In this document: one piece after another, positions 1-5,756 of the stretch
Position numbering within the stretch: the first letter of the stretch is position 1
Layout of the letters: every line of letters starts with the position of its first letter
From: Planctomycetaceae bacterium
GTDB lineage: Bacteria; Planctomycetota; Planctomycetia; Pirellulales; Pirellulaceae
Assembly: GCA_012965455.1 (NCBI GenBank)
Contig: DTSG01000168.1
Span: forward strand, 1-14,027
Direction: 5' to 3'
DNA: 14,027 bases
Notes under the pieces: model-generated
Told to the model about the DNA's origin: nothing
Database searches by the model: none
What the model saw: only the letters and a program-made list of their open reading frames with translations
Translations under genes and position numbers: made by a program

Positions 1-29
1 AGACGAACTAGGATAGTGATTAAATAGCT

Positions 30-1181
30 ATGGCTCAAAAACGCGATTTCTATGAAGTACTTGGAGTTGCTCGTGATGCGCCTAAGAACGTGGTCTCAAA
101 AGCCTATCGTAAACTAGCGATCAAATATCACCCAGACACGAATCCAGATGATGAAGACGCAGTCTCTAAGTTTAAAGAAGCCGCGGAGGCTTACGAAGTT
201 CTGAGCAATGCTGAAAAACGTCAACGCTACGATCAATATGGCCATGCCGGATTGGACGGCATGGGCGGTGGTGCGGCATCGAGCGTAGAAGATATCTTTG
301 AAGCTTTCGGTGATCTATTTGGTGGCGGCGGCGGTATTTTTGACGGTATTTTTGGCGGTGGCCGTAGGCAAAATCGCGTGCGTCGCGGTGGTGATATTCG
401 CTGTGACGTGGCGCTGGATCTCGAGGAAGCCGCCACGGGTTGCGAGCAAACATTGGAAGTCGTTCGCAATGAGATTTGTGACAGTTGTGATGGATCCGGC
501 GGCGCGCCGGAAGCGGAGCGCGAGGTCTGCGTACGCTGTGATGGAAGAGGGCAAGTTATTAAGTCTGCTGGTATTCTTCGCGTGGCGACGACCTGCACTG
601 CTTGCCAAGGACAAGGCAACGTGATTTCTGCGGCCTGTGAAGAATGTCGTGGGCAGGGTGTCATGCCGCAGACAAGTGAAATAACGATTAGCATTCCGGC
701 GGGAGTTGACGATGGGACTCGAGTGCGGATGACCGGGCAGGGCGAAGCTAGTCCTGATGGCGGACCCAGTGGGGATTGTTATTGCTTCATCGAAGTGCGT
801 CCGCACCGAGTGTTTGAGCGCCATGCTGAACATCTCGTCGTTCGTCTGCCAGTAACCTATTCGCAATCTGTGTTAGGCGCTGAGGTCGAAGTGCCGACGC
901 TCACTGGGCGTGAAGTCTTGACGATGCCTGCGGGCACTCCCTCCGGCGAGACATTTCGGTTACGAGGACATGGAGTACCGCATGTTCATTCTGGGAGACT
1001 GGGTGATTTGCTGGTGCAAACCTATATTGAAGTGCCGGAAATAATCAGCGACGAACAACAACAATTGTTGAGGGACTTGGCTCAAATGGAACAAACAGAG
1101 GTTGCTCCGCAACGCAAAGGTTGGCTTGACCAACTAAGAGATTTATTTACTACATCCGATTCCCAAGAATCGACTAATTGA
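30..1181 (+). CDS. dnaJ: Chaperone protein DnaJ (type I Hsp40)
   Basis: Cytosolic co-chaperone that delivers unfolded clients to DnaK and stimulates its ATPase. At 383 residues it has the full type I layout. The J domain covers about residues 6-70 with the HPD motif at 34-36. A Gly/Phe-rich linker covers about 72-113 (GDLFGGGGG and IFDGIFGGG). Four CxxCxGxG zinc-binding repeats start at C150, C167, C189 and C203. The C-terminal substrate-binding domains follow, with a conserved GRLGDLLV stretch. No strong Shine-Dalgarno precedes the ATG, but the J domain begins directly after it, so the start is secure. grpE starts 27 bp downstream on the same strand, which suggests cotranscription. No dnaK lies in the window, and no CIRCE-like inverted repeat is visible in the 29 bases before the gene, though the promoter may lie outside the window. 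Confidence 0.97.
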   Translation: MAQKRDFYEVLGVARDAPKNVVSKAYRKLAIKYHPDTNPDDEDAVSKFKEAAEAYEVLSNAEKRQRYDQYGHAGLDGMGGGAASSVEDIFEAFGDLFGGGGGIFDGIFGGGRRQNRVRRGGDIRCDVALDLEEAATGCEQTLEVVRNEICDSCDGSGGAPEAEREVCVRCDGRGQVIKSAGILRVATTCTACQGQGNVISAACEECRGQGVMPQTSEITISIPAGVDDGTRVRMTGQGEASPDGGPSGDCYCFIEVRPHRVFERHAEHLVVRLPVTYSQSVLGAEVEVPTLTGREVLTMPAGTPSGETFRLRGHGVPHVHSGRLGDLLVQTYIEVPEIISDEQQQLLRDLAQMEQTEVAPQRKGWLDQLRDLFTTSDSQESTN

Positions 1182-1208
1182 GTGCGCCATTAGATTGAGG
1201 CAATTGAT

Positions 1209-1886
1209 ATGACTAACGAAGAATTTGAGAAAAACGAAACCCCAAGTGGGAGCGATGCTAAGGGGCCACCACCGTTGCCCCCCCCACCACCACCGGTCGA
1301 TGATGTCATCGAAGATATTGTTGATGCGCTGGCCGAGGAGCAGGTCGCTGAACCGGAAGTGGAGTCTGGGCAAGAACAAATCGAAGAACAGGTAGAGGAA
1401 ATAGTCGAAGAGTTGACTGTTGAGCAACAGTTGGCCCAGGAGCGTGACAACAACATGCGATTGTTAGCCGAAATTGATAACTTGCGAAAACGATCTCAGC
1501 GAGAGATGCAGCAACAATTGAAGTACGCAGCGCTTCCCGTGATTTCAGAAATGCTGAGCGTGATTGACGATTTACATCGAACTTTAGAAGCGAGCCAAAG
1601 TGGTGGCGCGGTCGAGGCTTTTACTGGCGGAGTTGAGATTGTTGTTCAGAGCTTTACGACAGTTCTTGAAAAGTATCAGTGCCGAGCAATCAAGGCAGCA
1701 GTGGGTGAAGCGTTTGATGTGAAGTTACACGAGGCGATTAGCATGCAACCAAGTGATCAATTTGATGCAAATGTGATATTGGCTGTGGTGCAACAGGGTT
1801 ATCAAATGCATGATCGGGTAATTCGCCCGAGTCAAGTTGTTGTTTCCAGTGGACCAGCAGCGGATGAAGCTGCGTCAGACGAATAG
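1209..1886 (+). CDS. grpE: Nucleotide exchange factor GrpE
   Basis: Releases ADP from DnaK and so completes the DnaJ-DnaK cycle. The 225-residue protein starts with a disordered, low-complexity segment: a proline run at residues 20-29 (PPPLPPPPPP) and then a strongly acidic Glu-rich stretch to about 70. The long dimerising helix follows (about 70-128) with the family motif LLAEIDNLRKRSQRE at about 85-99. The C-terminal beta domain carries the diagnostic GYQMHDRVIRPSQVVVS near 198-213. GAGG at about 1196-1200 sits 8 bases before the ATG. The usual order in many bacteria is grpE-dnaK-dnaJ; here grpE follows dnaJ. A run of eight C (1278-1285) encodes part of the proline run and is a possible slippage site. 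Identification is secure from the C-terminal motif; the N-terminal tail has no assigned role. Confidence 0.95.
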   Translation: MTNEEFEKNETPSGSDAKGPPPLPPPPPPVDDVIEDIVDALAEEQVAEPEVESGQEQIEEQVEEIVEELTVEQQLAQERDNNMRLLAEIDNLRKRSQREMQQQLKYAALPVISEMLSVIDDLHRTLEASQSGGAVEAFTGGVEIVVQSFTTVLEKYQCRAIKAAVGEAFDVKLHEAISMQPSDQFDANVILAVVQQGYQMHDRVIRPSQVVVSSGPAADEAASDE

Positions 1887-1929
1887 ATTTATTGGTGACC
1901 GCCACCACTGGTTTAGAGAGAAATATATT

Positions 1930-2265
1930 ATGCCAACCTATGATTATGAATGTGACGCCTGCGGGCACTTGTTCGAGCTGTTTCAAGGTATCAATGACCC
2001 GATCAAGCGTAAATGTTCGGAGTGCAAGAAGTTGAAATTGCGGCGGTTGTTTGGAACAGGTGCTGCGATATTGTTTAAAGGTTCGGGTTTTTACGAAACG
2101 GACTACCGCAGCGATTCGTATAAAAGCGATGCAAAAAAAGCAAGCTCCGCGGAAAAAAAGTCAAAATCGGACGCTAGCTCTAGCAATAAATCTAGCAAAA
2201 AATCGGATAGTAAGTCGAGCTCATCAGACAATTCCTCCGGCAAGGGCAGTAGTTCAAAATCGTAA
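1930..2265 (+). CDS. FmdB-family zinc-ribbon protein with Ser/Lys-rich tail
   Basis: Small putative regulatory zinc-ribbon protein of the FmdB/CxxC_CxxC_SSSS type. The reading frame is open further upstream, but the start at 1930 is chosen because it gives the classic N-terminus MPTYDYECDACG and has GAGAG 9 bases before it. Two CxxC pairs (C8/C11 and C29/C32) form the ribbon, followed by a GSGFYETDYR segment typical of the family. From about residue 55 to the end at 111 the chain is almost only Ser, Lys, Asp and Asn, so it is probably disordered. It lies 43 bp after grpE on the same strand. The family was named after a formamidase-linked regulator, but for most members the biochemical role is unknown, so no specific target is claimed. 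Confidence 0.88.
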   Translation: MPTYDYECDACGHLFELFQGINDPIKRKCSECKKLKLRRLFGTGAAILFKGSGFYETDYRSDSYKSDAKKASSAEKKSKSDASSSNKSSKKSDSKSSSSDNSSGKGSSSKS

Positions 2266-2380
2266 CGAGACATAGAGTTGAGTGAATTGGAATTGAGTTT
2301 AGATGGTTAACGTGGACTTTTTTTACCAAGAAACAGTAGAATACGTATCCTGATATGGGCTGCAGAAAAGTACGGAGTGA

Positions 2381-2578
2381 ATGATGGCGGTAATTGAATG
2401 TGCGACCTGTCAAAAAGAATTTGATACACAAAAGTCAGCGGCCGTGCCGTTCTGTTCACATCGGTGCCGCCAAATTGATTTGGGCCGTTGGTTAAATGAA
2501 GAATATGGTTTACCTGTCGAACCGAACGAAGAGGAACCGCTGCATGATTTGCAAGACGTTCAAGAGCAGGTAGAGTAA
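2381..2578 (+). CDS. yacG: DNA gyrase inhibitor / zinc-binding protein YacG
   Basis: Small zinc protein; E. coli YacG binds GyrB and inhibits gyrase. The 65-residue product has the complete family pattern: C7xxC10, then FCSHRCR with C25 and C29 as the second zinc pair, followed directly by the signature IDLGRWLNEEYGLP, and an acidic C-terminal tail. There are two adjacent ATG codons. GGAG at 2374-2377 is 3 bases from the first and 6 from the second, so the second ATG (2384) may be the real start, giving MAVIECATC and 64 residues. It follows the FmdB-like gene after 115 bp, which contain no supported gene. Pairing with gyrase is known from the E. coli homologue; that it acts this way here is inferred. 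Confidence 0.92.
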   Translation: MMAVIECATCQKEFDTQKSAAVPFCSHRCRQIDLGRWLNEEYGLPVEPNEEEPLHDLQDVQEQVE

Positions 2579-2622
2579 TGCGTGAGTTTTTCACGTTAGG
2601 CCCTTACTTGAACAGATTTTCG

Positions 2623-2634
2623 GTTTGATCAAAC
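2623..2634. promoter_or_regulatory. 12-bp perfect palindrome upstream of the membrane-protein gene
   Basis: The sequence gtttgatcaaac is its own reverse complement. It ends 18 bases before the ATG at 2653 and lies just upstream of the AAGGAA ribosome site at 2641-2646. A short imperfect hairpin (cgtga-gtttt-tcacg, 2581-2595) precedes it, right after the yacG stop. A symmetric 12-mer at this position could be a dimeric repressor site, but it could also be chance. Confidence 0.25.
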
Positions 2635-2652
2635 AGTAGCAAGGAATGCAAA

Positions 2653-3876
2653 ATGGCACAGCAATATGAAGTAGTCAAAGGAATTGACTGGCGGCAAGTG
2701 TTTCCCGCTTCCGTGCTCACTCGTTGTTTTCGGGTCGCTATTAGCGTTTCTGTTTTGTTGCTAGCAACACTGGGTGTTTGCTTGACCCAAGCTGGGTGGC
2801 AGTTGTCACAGTCTGTGTTTGCACCTGCGGAAGGCGTCCCCTCGGAGGTTCCGCTTGTTGATTTGACAAAATCTGAAATTGCGGGAGATGAACCGCAAAA
2901 TTTCTGGGAGGCAATAGAAAACGGCAATGGACCAGCGTGGGTGAGTACGCAGGTTTGTGATTACGTCGATAAAGAGCATTTGGCCAATGGCTCGATTCAG
3001 GGCAAATACGCGTGGGCCATTTGTATCGTCGATGCGTTTTGGCTGCTTTTGGTGTGGTCTTTCGTCGGTGGTGCGATTACTCGAATTGCAGTAGTACAAA
3101 TTGGTCGCGAGGAACGAATTGGATTGCAGGAAGCGTTTTGCTTTGTGCGCGGCAAATATGTCTCCTACTTAATGTCACCCTTGTTTGTCATGGTCGCCTG
3201 TGCTGTCTTGTCGTTACCGATTTTAGGAATCAGCGCTATGTTGAACTTTGATATAGGCGTTGTCTTGGCCGGCGTGTTGTGGGTGTTGGTGGTCATTGCG
3301 GGTATTGCGATTGCTGTGTTACTGACGGGACTATTTTTCGGCTGGCCGTTGATGTGGCCCACGATCAGCGCGGAAGAATCAGGCGATGTATACGAAGCGA
3401 CAAGTCGTAGTTTTGCTTACACTTTCCAAGCGCCACTGCAATACTTTGGCTTTGCGTTGATCATTTTTGTGATGTGGGTTCCTGGAGTTGTGATTGTTCA
3501 GAGTTTTGCAGTTTTGGTTGAACAGGTCGTGTTTACGGTAGCCGGAATCTCCGGTGGTAGTACGATGGACGATGTGCAGCAATTTCTCAAGACAGGCGCG
3601 ATGGATACCGATAGTCCCGCGGGCATTTATGCGTTAGGCGTTAATATAATTGGCGGCATTCACTGGATTGGGCACGCAGTTGCTGATGCATTTTGTATTA
3701 GTTTCTTCTTTTGTTCGTCCGCCGGCGTCTATTTGTTATTGCGACGATTTGTAGATCAAACGGAGATTGATGAAGTCTTTGTAGTCGATGAAAAAAACAA
3801 ATATGGTTTGCAAGATTTGTTACGGGAGAGCGCTGAGAATGCTGCAACGACTGTAACTGATGAAGGGACCGACTAA
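2653..3876 (+). CDS. Polytopic inner-membrane protein of unknown function
   Basis: I do not recognise a named family. The 407-residue protein has a short basic N-terminus, a hydrophobic helix at about 27-47 and a soluble, acidic segment at about 50-115. Clusters of hydrophobic helices follow at about 119-142, 171-195, 198-230, 265-290 and 345-375, making about six membrane passes. The last 30 or so residues are polar and charged (after LLLRRF), probably cytoplasmic. No catalytic motif, transporter signature or cysteine pair stands out. AAGGAA 6 bases before the ATG supports the start. The next gene begins 3 bp after the stop, so the two are very probably cotranscribed and may work together, for example as a membrane component and its soluble partner. 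That functional link is inference only. Confidence 0.85.
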   Translation: MAQQYEVVKGIDWRQVFPASVLTRCFRVAISVSVLLLATLGVCLTQAGWQLSQSVFAPAEGVPSEVPLVDLTKSEIAGDEPQNFWEAIENGNGPAWVSTQVCDYVDKEHLANGSIQGKYAWAICIVDAFWLLLVWSFVGGAITRIAVVQIGREERIGLQEAFCFVRGKYVSYLMSPLFVMVACAVLSLPILGISAMLNFDIGVVLAGVLWVLVVIAGIAIAVLLTGLFFGWPLMWPTISAEESGDVYEATSRSFAYTFQAPLQYFGFALIIFVMWVPGVVIVQSFAVLVEQVVFTVAGISGGSTMDDVQQFLKTGAMDTDSPAGIYALGVNIIGGIHWIGHAVADAFCISFFFCSSAGVYLLLRRFVDQTEIDEVFVVDEKNKYGLQDLLRESAENAATTVTDEGTD

Positions 3877-3879
3877 TCG

Positions 3880-4230
3880 ATGGCTCAAGTACTTTTTTTG
3901 TCGGATGATTTGATGTTTGGCTCGCGAGTGGCCCATGCTGCCTTGATGCAAAATGTATCGCTACAAACGGTGTTGCAATTGGACCAATTACCCGAAGCGC
4001 TGCAATATATCGATGTTGAACGAGTTATTCTTGATTTATCCTGTGCGGCGTTTATTCCGGGGCATGTAATGGAAGTCGTCGAATCTTCGGATCGCGAACC
4101 CCTCACCATGGCATTTGGATCGCATGTTCATCAAGTGAATCTGGACGCTGCGAGCGAAGCTGGATTTGACCAAGTTGTCAGTAATGGGCAATTCAATGAA
4201 ATGCTGTCGGGGTTGTTTACCCAAACCTGA
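3880..4230 (+). CDS. Small receiver-like (CheY-fold) protein, probably degenerate
   Basis: Soluble protein of 116 residues with alternating strands and helices that resembles a response-regulator receiver domain with no output domain. Strand 1 (VLFLSDD) ends in the acidic pair D9/D10. Strand 3 (RVILDLS) ends at D52, where the phosphorylated Asp of receivers sits. Strand 4 runs into FGSH near 79-82, where receivers have Thr/Ser. AGFDQVVS at 94-101 resembles the AGADDYLxKP segment, but the conserved Lys is absent (S101/N102 instead). If the fold is right, it may be a pseudo-receiver that does not switch normally. It begins 3 bp after the membrane-protein gene, so coupled translation is likely. 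The fold assignment rests on pattern only; an unrelated Rossmann-like protein is possible. Confidence 0.75.
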   Translation: MAQVLFLSDDLMFGSRVAHAALMQNVSLQTVLQLDQLPEALQYIDVERVILDLSCAAFIPGHVMEVVESSDREPLTMAFGSHVHQVNLDAASEAGFDQVVSNGQFNEMLSGLFTQT

Positions 4231-4269
4231 ACGGCCGGCGCTTTGAATGGATGTGAGCGTTATCGCCGC

Positions 4270-4617
4270 TTACAATGCTTCGGGTCCAGAAACGGCGGCG
4301 CCTAGATCATGAGCTTCGCCGAGCGGCAAGACGAAAATTTTTCCGTCACCAATATTGCCTTCTTGCCCTGTTTTGGCAGCCTTGCAAATCGTATCGATCG
4401 TGCGTTCAACAAAATCCTCGTTGACGGCAATTTCTAATGTTACCTTACGCAGCAAGTGCGTTTTGTACTCCATCCCGCGGAACGTCGCAGTTTGTCCTCG
4501 TTGCCGGGCAAACCCGTGGGCATCGCAAACAGTCATGCGGGATATGCCAGCTTTTTCTAGTGCTGCTTGTACTGCTGCGAGCCGTGTCGGTTGTATAATG
4601 GCAACTATTAACTTCAT
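4270..4617 (-). CDS. P-II-like nitrogen-regulatory signalling protein with divergent C-terminus
   Basis: P-II proteins are trimeric sensors that bind ATP/ADP and often 2-oxoglutarate, and control enzymes, transporters or regulators by contact through a T-loop. This 115-residue protein aligns end to end with GlnB: MKLIVAIIQP, GISRMTVCDAHGFARQRGQ, then FRGMEY with the T-loop Tyr at position 51 and K58. IGDGKIFVLPL follows, with a few extra residues (TGQEGN) before IGDGK. After VLPL the chain reads GEAHDLGAAVSGPEAL, whereas GlnB relatives have an RIRTGE-type segment whose two Arg contact the ATP phosphates. Both Arg are absent, so nucleotide binding may differ. The gene is alone on its strand, divergent from a phosphotransferase gene with a 33-bp gap. 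No clear Shine-Dalgarno is seen. No amtB or glnA is nearby to indicate its partner. Confidence 0.88.
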   Translation of the reverse strand: MKLIVAIIQPTRLAAVQAALEKAGISRMTVCDAHGFARQRGQTATFRGMEYKTHLLRKVTLEIAVNEDFVERTIDTICKAAKTGQEGNIGDGKIFVLPLGEAHDLGAAVSGPEAL

Positions 4618-4650
4618 CTGATTCGATGCTTTACCGGTTGGTCCTACCTA

Positions 4651-5649
4651 ATGTCTGTTTCAATTATACGAGTTCTGCAAAATTATGGTATCGGGTATGC
4701 GGCGTCTAAGCCGAATAGTCAGGAAATTGAAGCGTTGGGTTCAGCTGGAGGCTTTAGTGGTGCGGAGTTTTGGAAGATCACCGCCGGGGCGAATCAGTAT
4801 TGCTTGCGGCGTTGGCCAAACAGCAAGCCGACTCGCTCTCAAGCTGACGTGATCTACCCAACGCTAGAGTATGTCCGGCGACATGCGGATTTGCCGTTAG
4901 CGTTCCCGATTCAAACCGTTCACGGTGAACCGCTGTGTCGTGTGGACAATGCTCGCTGGGAGTTGTCCCGCTGGATGCCAGGCGAGCCTATCGCGGAAAC
5001 AGAAATCAATGATAACCAATTACGAGCGGCGGCGAGGGCGCTCGCTGAATTTCACAATACGACAAGTTCGTTGTCTCAGCAGCAACGTGCGTCGCCGGCA
5101 ATCGATTTTCGTAGCACAATGATAGATCGATTGTGGGCGACGCAATTCGAGCAGCTGCAAGGGACTCAAGACGCAGCGGGCGTTGTCGATAGCGGTGTCA
5201 AGAAGATGCTGTTAGACCAATTTCGGTATCAAGCACATGCACTGCGGCAACAACTAGAATTGCTGCGCAGCGTACCCGTTTTACAAATTCCAATTATTGG
5301 TGATATTTGGTCGGACCATGTCCTGTTCAATAACGATGAAGTCAGTGGAATAGTCGATTTCGGAGCGATGAAGCTAGAGAGTCCCTGCCTCGATATCGCT
5401 CGCCTGTTTGGGAGTTATGCCGATTATTCGTCTGAAGCATTACGACGCGGAATTAGCTATTACGGCGAATTTCGAGAGTTAAACGACCTGGATCGTAGCC
5501 TAATCGAACTTTATGATCGGGGGTACGTAATATTGGCAGGTATACAGTGGTTGATATGGATTGAGCTAGAGCAGCGAGTCTTCTCGGACAATGAGTCGGT
5601 TCGGCAGCGATTGCGCAGACTTGTACGGCGGTGTGAACCTGCAATTTAA
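4651..5649 (+). CDS. Phosphotransferase-family (APH/choline-kinase fold) protein with atypical catalytic loop
   Basis: A kinase-fold protein of the aminoglycoside phosphotransferase superfamily, 332 residues long. The N-lobe has a lysine-poor ATP-site region with YCLRRWP near 50-56. WELSRWMPGEPI near 103-114 matches the hinge segment of this family. The catalytic loop reads IIGDIWSDHVLF, with D218 as catalytic base. The usual His of HGD is Ile, and the usual metal-binding Asn position is H223, as in some macrolide kinases. The metal-binding DFG (IVDFGAM) is at 236-238, followed by the family's D-A-R-L-F helix (CLDIARLFGSY). The substrate cannot be predicted: members phosphorylate antibiotics, choline, sugars or amino-acid derivatives. 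There is no sign of a mobile resistance gene around it. No good ribosome site precedes the ATG. Confidence 0.83.
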   Translation: MSVSIIRVLQNYGIGYAASKPNSQEIEALGSAGGFSGAEFWKITAGANQYCLRRWPNSKPTRSQADVIYPTLEYVRRHADLPLAFPIQTVHGEPLCRVDNARWELSRWMPGEPIAETEINDNQLRAAARALAEFHNTTSSLSQQQRASPAIDFRSTMIDRLWATQFEQLQGTQDAAGVVDSGVKKMLLDQFRYQAHALRQQLELLRSVPVLQIPIIGDIWSDHVLFNNDEVSGIVDFGAMKLESPCLDIARLFGSYADYSSEALRRGISYYGEFRELNDLDRSLIELYDRGYVILAGIQWLIWIELEQRVFSDNESVRQRLRRLVRRCEPAI

Positions 5650-5756
5650 CAAGGCAATAGTGGGCAATTCGCTCTAGCTATAGCATGGTTTATCATTGTT
5701 CTATTAGAATGGATACTTCACTGCTTGGCCGTGAGTATCGCAATGCTTGTTAGCAA

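Noticed and set aside
1..29. CIRCE heat-shock element before dnaJ
   Set aside because: The 29 available bases hold no TTAGCACTC-type arm; the promoter may lie outside the window.
315..866. Minus-strand ORF of 183 codons opposite dnaJ
   Set aside because: It lies wholly within dnaJ, whose domains are clear, and its translation shows no domain-like pattern.
1837..1929. Longer N-terminus for the FmdB-like gene, with ATG at 1837 inside grpE
   Set aside because: The upstream part overlaps the end of grpE, and the family N-terminus MPTYDYEC begins exactly at 1930 with a ribosome site before it.
2303..2353. 16-codon ORF (MVNVDFFYQE...) between the FmdB-like gene and yacG
   Set aside because: Too short, with no recognisable motif and no convincing ribosome site; the T7 run at 2318-2324 also lacks a stem, so no terminator is called there.
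4231..4269. Bidirectional terminator between the convergent receiver-like and P-II genes
   Set aside because: Only short GC-rich complementary pieces with a long loop and no T tract on either strand.
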